DNA of 64,000 bases, taken from Rhyzopertha dominica (Eukaryota; Arthropoda; Insecta; Coleoptera; Bostrichidae). Location of the stretch: the NCBI GenBank assembly GCA_025024175.1, contig QCXZ01000041.1, positions 41,473,786-41,537,785 on the forward strand, read 5' to 3'. Below, one piece after another: positions 21,816 through 33,357 of the stretch (position 1 is the first letter of the stretch; every line of letters starts with the position of its first letter). Made by a program: the position numbers and the translations under genes. The notes beneath the pieces were generated by a model that saw only the letters and a list, made by a program, of their open reading frames with translations, was not told where the DNA came from and did not search any database.

Positions 21816-24800
21816 AATAACAACGTAACTAATAATGAACAAAACAAAAAGGTCGTATCGCATTTGGGACTTGTGTTGTGTTCCTAACAAAAATTGAGCC
21901 ATTGCATTTCGTTTATTCTGGTACAATTTATCTCTAATACAAACCCATAAAATGTAAGCCGTAAGGCTTCTGGGTGGGCTCCTGATTGGACCATAGTTAG
22001 GGCATCCAATCATTTCCAAAATGATTATTGAAGAAAGCTACTGCTAATTTGCATAGTTCTATATGTTCTTGGACCTTATGTTTTAAGTTTATTCTGGTGA
22101 AGTACCTATTTCAGCTCCAGCTCAAATTGTCTACTGGAAAGACTGGTATCTGCCACTATAGCAGCCAATACATTAAAGCTGTCGGCCTCCCCATTTCCTT
22201 TTGTATATTTTTACACTGCTCCTTAAAAGATTTATTATTAATTAAACTCCATTCCATATAAAAAAATTGAGGATTGTGCTGCCGACGCTTGGATTAAAGT
22301 ATAAATCTACTGCACAGCTGAGTTTTTATTGGTAGTTTCCCCATGGAATAGCATGGTTTTTTTGAAGACTGATCTATGGCTACTAATCTGGTGTAATCTA
22401 CCCATTTTGTCTCTGAATGTATTTGGTGTGCTCCACTGTTATTTTTAATAAAATGGTTACAGAGGACAAATACCGAAATACCAAACTTAATCACCCGTAA
22501 CCACCACCGTGTATAGGCAGAAGTAAATATCAAGATATTTACGATGCACTTTAGTTGTTTTTTAGTGTTACCTACATATTTCTAATATGATCCTTGATGA
22601 CATTCTTGTAAAAAAAAACGTCGTGATTTCAAAGAAACTCGAGACCCTCGTCACGAGATAGAGACTAAGTAGACCGAGACCGAAGTACTGGATTTAATGT
22701 TTATTTCATAGTTCATTTGATGACCAAATAAAATTATTTTGATAAAATGAAAGAGAGAAACACCGTTAGAGTGACTTCTTAATGGAAGTATAGTTTGATG
22801 GTCTACCAGATGATATACGTTTTAAGTACGAGTGAGATATTCGTATCGCTAGAAAATTCTTACTCTGGTTCTGATGCATTATAGCTGTGCACTGCCCGAT
22901 AATTTCTGCATATGTGTTTATGCTATAATGCTGAGCGCGTTCGAAGAAGTCTCAAGCAGTGCAGCATGTACACTTATCCTTCTTTCGCTTCCTCCCTCTT
23001 ATTTACGTTGCTACGCGTTTACTTGTCGCAAGACCTGGGCTCAGCCACGCTCAGTGGAGAAGGGTCGGNGTCGTTAAATCTTTATAAAAAAGAATTAAAT
23101 TTACCCTTCAGAGTCTTAACTATTTCTATTATTTTTCAAATTGGGCGCAAGGTAGGTTTAAAGAATTTTTCTTTCTCAAGCCTTGACACTATCTCGCTTC
23201 AACCCCTACCAGGTTAGATGAAATGCAATTTTACAAGATTTACAACGCAGATAAAAAAAAGTATATAATGATACCACTAAGTCAATATACAAGATGGTGT
23301 GTATTTGCAATTTACAAGAAATGGGATCCAATTGCGCACGTTGCTTAGTTTACTTGTCAAAATATTATTTATCTGATTAATATGGACTTGTCTAGCTCTC
23401 GGGAGGCAAGAAAAAAAGAACGATGGCTTAATAAAGAAAAATATTAATAGAAATTTCAGAATTATCCGCGACGTGCCGCTGCGATGCTCGTACTGGCCAG
23501 ACGTAACAGCGCGAACGTTCTGTAGCCTAATTAGGACAACGTGTATAGTAATCGTATAAACAGAAATGGGCTCCCGTCGGCGTAAACAAGAATCTATCAC
23601 AAAATATTCAGGTTTAACAAAAGAGACAAGAAAAAAACGCAACTATTCAACGTATAGCAAGTGATCAAAGCTAGGTACAATTTCAATTGATTAAATGATT
23701 GATCTTTTTAAATGATCACAAAATAAAGAAGCAAAAGAAAATCACAACAGTTCTAACGGCAATCTTTAGCAACTAAATAACGATTTTGTTAATGTATACT
23801 GGTAAGTATCCTTGCTCACGAATCCTTTAGCTAATCAGGCCTCCTTCCAAGAGAATGTTCGAAAATCACAAGGAACCACCTTCGTAGCGTGACAGAGGTA
23901 AGTACTTTTCCCTTATTAAATTTTCAGGTAACAATTTCCAGTATTATCAGTATGACGTCGATAGGAGGAACAAAAAAAATATCGGGAACAAGCACGTAGG
24001 CTTATCTAACCCGTCCCACAAAACCCTACAACATTCAAGGTATGAAAGAAAGATGAAATGAAAATGTTTGTAACGTTACCTTAATCGCTAAGGGTTTCCA
24101 AATAAAATCCAATATCAAAATTCAACGACCATGGCACGCCTATGATGGTGCTCAAACTATCCCGTTTCTGGTAGGAGAAATTAACAACAACAATCCAACA
24201 GTTACTTCTCCAGTTCACTAACAATGAATTCAATCCACTGAAGAATTCCACAATATCCCCTGGATATCTTGGTTGCAATTCAGTTAGCGTTGATGATTAC
24301 ACCATCCGGGCAAGAACTCAAGTCGCTTTTTCTAGTGTCAATTTTGACATTTTTTTTGTTTCGCGGAAAAATGTTACTGAGAGCCAGTTGCAATGCATAC
24401 TAGTTTTTTTTCTGGTGTCAATTTGACACGTAACAACGTGGAGTGGTGTAGTGTTAACGGTAAGCGGTTTAGTGTAGGTAAACGCAATAAAATTTTAACG
24501 TTTTATGATATTGATGGCACTCCTCTAGAGGATTGTCATCAAATTTCCAACAAGAAAATGTAATCGATTTGGGAAAAGAGTTTTCTCGAACTATCACCAG
24601 CGTTGAGATTTGGATACATCATTAATACTGATGTATGGTAAGCAAACTCCACCACTAATAAAGTTCTATAACACAATTTGTGGAATAAAACTGAATGCAG
24701 CGGCTTTATTGGATTCTGTATGGTGGTCTACCACAAATACATAGGAGTGCATTAACACAAGCAAAAGTTTAAAAACGGTTCTGTGGAAAGACGGTCACAT

Positions 24801-25458
24801 TCGTATATAGTAAGTGGATTAGCGTTACAAAAAGTTAAAGGCTACTACAGACTCTATGTTTTGGTGTTACTTGGAAAACTCCTGCCACAACAAGGAATAA
24901 ACCGCTTACAGTGTATTTTTATAAGGCTATACAACACACACGCATAAAGTAAGACGCATCCGCTATGTATGAATCCATGGCAACAGAAATATGGATTATT
25001 TCAATTCTTACACATTTTATTCACAAGGTGTAAATACGAATCGTATTTTACAGTAACGAACATAAAGATTCCGCTTCAGTGAAACATTCCAGGAGCTTCG
25101 TCTGTAAGCAAAACAAAAAAATACTCTTGCGTACTTGGGTATTGTTCTCGATTAAATAAAGACTGCAAATTGAATGCATACGTAGAAAGGAAATTTAGAC
25201 GAAACTCAAGAAGTAGCAATGGTGTAGATGATTCGAATGCAATCAGGTGCTCTTAAAGATGGAATATAAGTGATAATTGATTAGAGAGAATCAGCAAATG
25301 TCCATAACTAAATCTATCCACGAGTTCTCTAGACGCTTTGTGGTGTGCGGTTGGTTAGGAACTGAAACTGTAACTTTTACACGCTATTAGTTATTTTTTT
25401 ACTTCATTACAGACCTTGGACACACTTTTGTACTTAACCAATTTTGTTTAGTTATGGA
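21816..25458. other. Long AT-rich stretch, no recognised gene
   Basis: Open frames at 22912-23217 (plus) and 23277-23642 (minus, 121 residues, hydrophobic patch FLLIFFFIKPSFFFSC) match nothing. Bases 22860-23060 and 23455-23560 are less AT-rich. One ambiguous base lies near 23069. At 24460-24560 a plus-strand reading CSVNGKRFSVGKRNKILTFY is curious but short and unsupported. Confidence 0.35.
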
Positions 25459-26017
25459 AATTAGGCTTTTTAGAACACGTGACTTTTGAGCGACTGCCAG
25501 GGGGCAAATTTCAAAACGATGCAGCTTCTAGTGCGCTGTCATAGAAACCCCATTACTTAATGCCAACGTCAGTCACTAGAGCTGGGACATTCGATTCAAT
25601 TCAAATCGTTCAATCAATCGCGTAGATTCGGATCATTCAAGTCGTTCAAAAATCATTACTGAGAACGAGTTACCGAGTTGTTTAGACCTGCTTAAAGACA
25701 TATGGATCGTGAATTGAAAGTGACAGCGGTGTCTCCTGTCTTGCCACAGCATATAAATGCGGGTAATGGGTAGTCATGCTGTGTTCTCGTCGTGTGCTGT
25801 CGTCAGCCGTTAACCATGTACGACGCACGAACGATGCTGATTCATTAGCTGTGAGCCAAATCAAGGCATGAGTCATTCAATTTGAACGACTTGGTCATGA
25901 AGGACCCAACTCTATCAGCCACGCGTCCGTTTCCAGGGTTTCGCAGGCGCGTACCATGCGTGCGCTTTTTGCCCCCTGGACGCCATATTGGATGACGTAA
26001 TCTTAAAAAGCCTAATT
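25459..26017. mobile_element. MITE with AATTAGGCTTTTTA terminal inverted repeats
   Basis: AATTAGGCTTTTTA begins at 25459, and its inverse ends at 26017. Further in, CCAGGGGGCAAA (about 25498) pairs with TTTTGCCCCCTGG (about 25968), with ACGTGAC/ACGTCAT between. The interior contains repeated TCATTCAA/CGATTCAA-type words, a pattern familiar from dispersed insect repeats, and no coding sequence. The target duplication cannot be separated from the terminus. Confidence 0.65.
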
Positions 26018-27288
26018 GTAGAATGCACCTCAACAATATCCTAATAACGCCTCTACTTACTATTATGTCGATATATCTTTTAAAGCTCCAAAACAGTGTT
26101 TAGTTTTACGAATACTAAGCAAACCTTGTTTAGCACTTGACTTTTTCATTTCACTTACATCGTACTGGTTGATAGTTATTATCTTCCTAGAGGATGCTTA
26201 CCAACTAATAAAATTGCGTGTTTTATTAATAGCATGGAAGCTAGTTCTTAGTAATTTAATCTAGTTAACGATAAAACTTAATAATCGCGTTTGACTTACC
26301 TTCAGTTGAATTCGCTCAACAAAATTTACATACGCCACATTTGATTGGCGCAAGAACAGGAATACAATGTTTCTAACAACAACTATATTTAACAAATATT
26401 AATGAATGAAAAGGCAATACAGAATCAAATTATTATTTATGATATTTCAACATAATCCAAAACTCATATCTTCTTTCGCAAGATATAATTCAAAGCGATG
26501 GGAAAGTAAGTGGCTTGAACTGGTTATTAACAATTTAGATCAACGTCAAATCACACTAACCTAAGCTGGTGGAAACTACTTGGGAACTTTACAGAAATTA
26601 TACTGGCTCTAGTTAACTCTAGCATTTACCTGTTACGAACTATTTGGCCAAGTTACTCTTTAGAAACACCATTGACTTTTATTAAATGAACGCGAAATCA
26701 ACCTAATTAACTAAAACATTTTCCAGAAAAGCAAGGAAGCTGACTGACTGACTGACTGACTGACCTGAAATTTATGTGAACTACATTAAATCGACTACGC
26801 GAATCTACAACTCCTTTATTACGTTAAATCTTACTGCAAATAAAATATCAAAAATATGTTCAAAACAAACTGATTAATTAATAGAAATGCCAAAAACCAG
26901 ACTACTTTCACTCTAATTTTCTTATCTTGTTGGAAAATACTCATCCGAGGAAAATTCCATTGCGTTACAAAATCGTAGCTATAATTCCCCTGGCTAATGT
27001 AATGAGGAAATTTAGCGATCGGAACAAACAATTATAATTATTAGCCAGGGAGATTTTGAATATAAATTTGGGAAACTAATTTCCGTACACAAAAGAGGCG
27101 TAAACTTTAATCGCTCTATCCTTCCACCACAATTAAAAATAACCAACCAAAAAGGCTCTATTTTCTAAATATCTTGTGACACTACCCATGAAGGCCTTAA
27201 AAAAGTGTACTACCGGTATAGAAATATATTTTGGTTACCCTCTGGTGCAGTTTAAGAAAAATTTTGTCCGAACTTTACTACAGCGTTG
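26018..27288. other. AT-rich stretch, no gene seen
   Basis: Only a short microsatellite (26740-26764) stands out. The minus frame 26831-27031 has a hydrophobic end but no recognised family. Confidence 0.4.
26740..26764. repeat. (CTGA)n microsatellite
   Basis: Six uninterrupted CTGA units. Confidence 0.92.
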
Positions 27289-27626
27289 ATCTAAGCTTAA
27301 AAGGTTTCCAAAACTAGTTGACTTTATTTATATCAGTATTCAATTTCATTGATATTTTAGTATCCGAAGAGCACGAAAACCAACTCCAACGAGAAATCAA
27401 CTCAACAACGAGAGTCTGTAATTAAGGGTTATCACTTACGGAAATAAAAGGTTCTTGGATTGTCAGAAAAGATATTTTTGAATTGAAAAGGAGGCTTTGT
27501 AGTTACTTTGAGTCGTCGAACATTAAAGAAAGACGAATTTAGACAAATTACCGATCAAAATATCAATGAAATTGAATACTGATATAAATAAAGTCAACTA
27601 GTTTTGGAAACCTTTTAAGTTTAGAT
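27289..27626. repeat. 70-bp near-perfect inverted repeat with 198-bp spacer
   Basis: The left arm 27289-27358 and the right arm 27557-27626 are reverse complements with a single mismatch (seventh base from the outer end). They include TTTCCAAAACTAGTTGACTT. The spacer is unrelated to the arms and shows no coding potential. The arms are much better preserved than the other palindromes in the window, implying recent origin, gene conversion between the arms, or selection for the fold. Confidence 0.93.
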
Positions 27627-28862
27627 GACAATCCGGAAATTAGTGTTTTTCAACGTGGCAGTCTTCTGCTGATATCGAGATACAAAATTTTACAAATTGT
27701 CCACTTGCTGATACATATAAAGTGCAAATTTCAATTAGTACTATAATTTAAATCAAAGTAAATAACGAATCTCCGTTGAGTACACAATCCTGTGCAAGAA
27801 ACGAAGGCGAACGCTGCAATTTAAGCTCCCACAAACAAAACATCGATCGCCCCACCTTTCACAGTCGTTTAAGCTTGAATTCTCTTTGTCAATAGTACAA
27901 ATAAACACGAACGATCTAGACGGAACAGCTTCAATACATTTATTCCCTGGAAATTGTTCCCACACGTCCCAGGTACAGCAAGTCGATAGTCGACATAAAA
28001 AATAACACTTCAAAACTCGCGCGATTTATCACCGAAACAAGGTTCCGAGTGGGCCCCGGAGGGTCAGCGCGTTATCAGGTCGGCCTGCACCCCCCGCCAT
28101 AAGAGAACGAAATCGCCCAGCACTTATCAAAAAGCTGACACGATATTCAGCCATTCACCTTGTAGCTGGCTTTGCCGACCTCCACGGATTGGTTTCCGGG
28201 TCAGGGTGTCAAAGACCCCTCAAACTTCCGAAAAGGGTGTGTAACCCAGTTGCCTTTGACTTTTACAGTGGCTGACATTTATCGGTGATAAAGACGTGCC
28301 CGGTGGAAGGCTGAAGTCCGATCAACTGCCGTGCGTGATGGGGCTTTAAATGTGTTTCTTAAAAAGGGTGCTATTTGTTTAGAAGCTAGTCTAAGAACAG
28401 ATATAAAATTAATAATTATTGCGTGGTTGCTTTTTTAGAATGATGGCTGGTTTCAAATACAAACGCAAATTTAGCAATAAAAAAGTCAAGGAAATATTAC
28501 GAACATTCTCTTCTACAGACAATAGTTTTTAAGATCTAAAAAAGTACACTTTTTCCAGAAATGGTATTGACTACAAAAATATTGTTAGATGGCTCTAAAT
28601 TTTAAGGTTCGTGAATATTGGTATTAGAAACACGGTTATTATTTAAAGAAAAATACAAAAAAACGATTGGTATAATATGTTTAAATGACCTACTTAACAA
28701 TGTATCACATCATTAATCCTGCAATAAACAGTTCCAATCAACAGAATATAGCATTTACAAGTTACAAACCGTTAGTGATAAACGATATGAATATTTACAC
28801 GGGTAAAATAAAGCGTACCAAATATTCACAATTAACAAAAAGTTTTATTCCGTACTTTAATC
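27627..28862. other. Intergenic with a GC-rich block at 28020-28345
   Basis: Bases 28020-28345 are clearly GC-richer than the surroundings and unique in the window. TTTATCACCGA (near 28026) and TCGGTGATAAA (near 28281) form an inverted pair 250 bp apart. No open frame of note lies there. A minus frame at 27753-28013 contains many cysteines but matches nothing. This may be a conserved non-coding element. Confidence 0.3.
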
Positions 28863-30376
28863 CATGGGCGTCGTCAAGGGGGGGGCAGGGAGGGGCAGCT
28901 GCCCCCCCCCCCCCCCGCCTGGAAGTCAGACAAAAGAGGAAAAGTTATAATGGCGAGGCAAACTGAGATTTATGTTGTGTCTAGTTTTTATATTAATTTA
29001 GTATATTTAATGTATTAAATATTATCAAATTTATTACAGCATAATGCATTAAACGCAGGAGCGTTCGCCAACTTGACACAAAATATCCTCCAACAATAAC
29101 TATAGCTACAGGTTTATAAGGTTTACTCTTCAATTTTTCATTACATTCTTATTCAGAGATATAAGTAAGCAAACAATATATCGATGTCTTTGTTTTAGGT
29201 ACTTAAATAAATAAAATACGTCTGATCTATCGGCAAAGGAAACTCTTGGATTAAAATTCGAAAAAAGAAAACAACCGCTCGATCTTGAAATCTTGGATAA
29301 TAAACGTATTAGGGATTAGAACTATTGCCCAGTTCAAATGTACCTCCAATATATCATCCCACATTTGTGTGTTGAAATATTCATAGTACTAGTCAAAAAC
29401 TCAAAGAGCAAAAATAAGAAGTAAACAGGTTTGTTTCTGATAAAGTAAAATGTTATAATAACAAGATTTCGAGTAAATATGAGTTCACAAAGGTTGTGTC
29501 TCACAGGTTTAAAATTAATTAGCGGCAGTTACGAGTATAACATATAACTGCATATATGTACTACATAGTTTCTTTTATTTTTACTAAAGTAAGTAATACG
29601 TTTTAGAATAAAGCATGGGCTCGTTATAAAGCGTCAAAATGTGTTTGCTAATTTCACCAAAATAATATCCAAATAATTCACAAATACAACATCAAAATCA
29701 TAACCATCTAGATACAACTATAACCACAGGTATTTCAAGTAAGTTTACACCAACCTCTTATTTCTTTTCATAGCTTTAGGTTTATTTCAATATAAATTAA
29801 ACTTTTCATAAAATCTTTTACATCTAGATAAGTCTTCTTTTTAAAAATTTTCTGCCGTATCATTTCATTATTGTTGTTATTTAATGTTGTACTTATCTAA
29901 TGTATGACTTTTTGGTATTTCATTACTTATCATTTTTTCTTCATTATAAGGATTTGCATTTCTTAACAAATACTGCAGCTTTTGGCAGCGGATTGTTAAT
30001 TGTATTTATATAAGTAATATTATTTAATATAAAAACCCCTGTTTAAAATTTATCGTTAAGTGAAATGTGGTTTACATATTTTTTCATAACTTTACGGGAT
30101 GACTTAGAAGACGAAGATTAGATATTAGCTAAGTAAATCCCTCCAATCTCCGAAACCTCCAAAATATAATGAGGTGTTGTAAAGTGTTAAATCACATAAC
30201 CTCCATATCGAAGTATCGTTTGTCCGCATAAAATATATCGATGTTTATTTGAGATATAACAATATATAAAATTTAGGCATTACCTTGTTTTTAATTGTAC
30301 AATTACAAAAGCACTTTTCCCCTCCCAAGTTGTTTTTTCCTGCCCCCCTCTAGCTTATGAGCTGGTGACGCCCTTG
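28863..30376. mobile_element. Non-autonomous hAT element with perfect 8-bp duplication
   Basis: The element runs from CATGGGCGTCGTCA to the inverse of CAAGGGCGTCACCA, flanked by CTTTAATC at 28855-28862 and 30377-30384. A poly-G then poly-C block follows the left end (28878-28917) and TGCCCCCCTCTAGC precedes the right end. The 1.5-kb interior is AT-rich with no transposase. The terminus resembles that of the element at 61038-62465, suggesting related families. Confidence 0.87.
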
Positions 30377-30384
30377 CTTTAATC

Positions 30385-31027
30385 TGTACAAAAAATATTG
30401 TCTTCTTTATATATAATTTATTGCTATTTTCAACTCCAAATCCTAACTTCACTAAGCTGCTAACACTCGTAATTGAGTAATTTCAACTTCTTAAAACTTC
30501 GCTCTCTTGTGCCGGCAACGCTAACTTGTACGGTTAATAAAATGCATAAAGTTACTTATGAGTTTGGTGCAAGAAATAACTTCTAATAGATTATAAAATA
30601 AAAATGGCGTTTATTTTGCAGCAACTGCAGAAACTACATCGGCCGAATCTATTGCATTTGTGCCCGGTATTCAGATGAATTCAAATTACTACATTTTCAC
30701 TGTTTTATTTATTTCTACCTGCAATAACGTATTCGTATTGCCATTTTCCCCCGTTATATTGCCACATACCACAACGACTATAATAGATTCAGTTCTATAA
30801 TTTCATAGCTAAGATCTATAAATTGTAAATGCTCGCAAATGCGATGCACTGTTATTGTTGTTATTATTATTATTATTATTAGCACATATACTACTGCAAA
30901 ACAGATGAATGATGGCAAGCGGTGGGGGCTGCGCACAAACGCATTTGGAGCTCGGAGCCAGTGCCGGCGTAACGTTAATACTTGCTGCAATCGCGCTTGG
31001 TCGTGTCGTAACTGAAAATTGTGCACG
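30385..31027. other. Intergenic with (TTA)n microsatellite at 30861-30881
   Basis: The only simple feature is the TTA run. The plus-strand frame beginning at 30909 runs into the transposase pseudogene but its first 40 residues are unrelated to it. Confidence 0.4.
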
Positions 31028-32240
31028 ATGTCGAACGGCGAAAAAAAATTTGCAAAGTCAAACGAGGGAAGTACTGTACCGTGTGTTTTATTATTTTAAA
31101 AATGAAAGCGGGGCCTCAGATACTCTTGAAAGTGTGAAAAGTAAGACATCTATGGCTACGGGAATCTTTATCACAACTATCGAGAGGATTGTTCGTGAAG
31201 ATGATTGCAGTGCATCAGAAAATAATGGAAACCCACAGTTCAGTAGTTCTGGAAAGAAGAGGCCGAGGAAGAGTAGCCTAACTGCCGATTTTTCGGAATA
31301 CAAGAATATTGTGCACGAATTTCACAAGACCGAAGGAAATCGCAATTCGTAAATAAATTAAAACAAGATACGAACTGACTTGGATTGGCATGGATCGAAC
31401 GAGACTTTGAGGGTTTTATTGCACAACATGGAATTCAGGTGGAGGAGAACTCAAAATAATCGGAAAGTGCTAATCGAAAGGCACATCAGATCACTTCGAA
31501 TTTAATATTTAGAGAAAATAAAATATTTCCGAAGTCAGAATACACCAATAGGCCTGTCCACTAAAATTTAATTTAATGCAAATTGTACATCATTATATAG
31601 TATTCAAGTCGCTGATAAACTTCCCGTAAACAGAACTTCATTTACATTCGTAGTTTTCAAACTATGGCCATCTAAAGTTTCACCACTCTATCCCTGTGTG
31701 GAGGCTACCATACGTCACATGCACACTCGCTGCCAAGATTGCCGTTTACAGGGGGCGTGGCCGACTAGAGTGCATGTGACGTATTACTAGCCTCCACACA
31801 GGGAACGCGGGCAAATTTCAGATGGCCATAGTTTGAAAACGAGAAATGCAAATGAAGTTTGGTTTTCAAGGTGTTTACTAGCGAGATCTATACTACTTAA
31901 TTCTTCATAAATTAAAATTTAGTGAACAGACCCATTGTATATCTGGACGAAACTTACCTGCATAGTGGACACACTTCATCGAAAAACTGGACTTATGATT
32001 CGACAAAAGCGTCAAAGGCTTATAATCATACACTCAGGGTGGGAAAAGGGGTTCTTACCTCGATGCCTGTTAATGTTCAAGTCGGGAACAAAAATTGGTG
32101 ATTACCATTCAGAAATGAATTCTGGTAATTACGGAAAGTGGCTGGAAAACATGTTAATCCCCAATTTGCCAAGGAATTCGGTCATTGTTATTGATAATGC
32201 GCCGTACCATAATGTGCAAACCAATCCAGCACCGTCGTCG
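31028..32240 (+). pseudogene. DDE_3-type transposase (Tc1/mariner-IS630 group), split and frameshifted
   Basis: The probable original start is the ATG at 31028 (MSNGEKK), followed by a shift in the A-run. The next blocks are LQSQTREVLYRVFYYFK and TSMATGIFITTIERIVRE (helix-turn-helix part, about 31054-31195), then LHNMEFRWRRTQNNRK and LIERH (about 31420-31485). A 382-bp MITE interrupts at 31551-31932. After it, RPIVYLDETYLH (about 31926-31965) carries the first catalytic aspartate. In another frame follow EKGFLPRCLLMFKSGTKIGDY, NYGKWLENMLIPNLP and VIVIDNAPYHN (about 32185-32215) with the second aspartate. The third acidic residue and the C-terminus are missing. At least three frame changes make it non-functional. 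Confidence 0.82.
31551..31932. mobile_element. Palindromic MITE inside the transposase pseudogene
   Basis: Its ends read (GGCC)TGTCCACTAAAATTTAAT and the inverse of (GGTC)TGTTCACTAAATTTTAAT. The arms stay complementary for most of their length: TTTTCAAACTATGGCCATCT (31654) pairs with AGATGGCCATAGTTTGAAAA (31820), and CCCTGTGTGGAGGCTA pairs with the TAGCCTCCACACAGGG ending at 31803. ACGTCACATGCAC pairs as well. Only about 30 bases at the centre are unpaired. The exact duplication is unclear because the terminus and the surrounding codons for Asn-Arg-Pro look alike. Confidence 0.85.
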
Positions 32241-33135
32241 AATTCCAATTGTTCATATTTTTGTTGTCCGGTCTTACCTGTGGTACACTGTTTCAATAAT
32301 TTACAGGTCCTAATAAATATTTTGCTTAATTTTCTGTCACGTGTTACACTTGCGTATTATAGATATCAATGAACATTACACATCGCGATATTTCGTTAAA
32401 TTGCGTACTTAAATCCGTTTATACCTAAACGCGGCGTCATTTTAAACTTTACGCCTTATATGACGTCGCCGACTATAATTTTGTGAATTTTTGTTTAAAT
32501 AAGGTTTTCGTAACTGTCGCGGTCTTCCTATTGTTTTGAGAAATAGGTCTGAACCGCCCCAATTTCCCACTATACGATATCGGCCACTATTCTGACGTCA
32601 CGCGATCCACTTCCCGGCTCGTTATTAGACTGTCGAAGGCTCCGGTCTAGCCCAAGTGACAAAACAATCCACTTCATTTATTACCTGGTCTAACTGAAAC
32701 ATATTGTATATTTAAAAAATGATTTTGTTACACGCTTCGCATATTTGTTTTAGAAAAGTCTGGTCAAGCAGCGACATCTCATCAGCCATATTGGTGTTTA
32801 TAGCTGAACGACCGTTGATACAAATCTAAATAGTAAGTGTTCAAATGATTATTCACTGCTGCTTGCGACTTGAGTATGGGTAATGTAGAATAGAACTAAT
32901 ACACATTTCTTTACTAAAACTGCCTAGTTTAATATTTGCAATAATTTTTGTTCACTCTAATTTACCATATTGCTATCCGTACGAACAGAGTTGTGTTGAT
33001 ATTTGATAGAATTAATATAATTCAATAATAAATAAACTAAACGATCCTAAAAACAGAACGATGACATAAACGGATGAATAGTATTACAACCAGAATTATG
33101 TAACGTCAAAAGCATAAAGCATAGCTTTAGTAAAT
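32241..33135. other. No recognised gene
   Basis: The part 32440-32660 is less AT-rich and contains two TGACGTC words. No coding motif is seen. Confidence 0.35.
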
Positions 33136-33323
33136 TTATAGCTTGAGAAAAACAAGCGATATTACCAAAAATAATGTCACCAGGGACCATAAACCGGTAC
33201 TAACCCATAAATCCAGTCCTAGATATTTTGAATACCCATTTAAAAAGCCCGAAGCGGATATAAAAATAACAAAATGTGCTTCTCCGCCATAAAGCGAATC
33301 GTATAAAGCGTTTGCTCTCGAAA
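33136..33323 (-). CDS. Possible exon encoding a C-terminal membrane segment
   Basis: On the minus strand an acceptor-like GTTTCTGGTAG ends at 33324. The frame after it encodes 61 residues to a TAA: SRANALYDSLYGGEAHF, VIFISASGFLNGYSKYLG, then a 20-residue hydrophobic stretch (LWVSTGLWSLVTLFLVISLV) and FLKL. The stretch is long enough to span a membrane. The frame also continues upstream to an ATG at 33357 without a stop, so splicing is not required. The evenness of codons and residue mix is better than chance frames nearby. No family is recognised; a last exon of a multi-pass membrane protein is the simplest reading. Confidence 0.3.
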
Positions 33324-33357
33324 CTACCAGAAACTCATAATTACATGTTGAGTTCAT

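Noticed and set aside
24440..24560. Reading CSVNGKRFSVGKRNKILTFY as the start of a zinc-finger protein
   Set aside because: It is broken by stops within a few codons and has no second cysteine pair.
28685..28966. 93-codon plus-strand frame with a Gly/Pro-rich end
   Set aside because: The Gly/Pro stretch is the translation of the poly-G/poly-C block at the hAT terminus.
30957..30973. CAGTGCCGGCGTAACG as a hAT left terminus
   Set aside because: No matching right end with a shared 8-bp flank was found.
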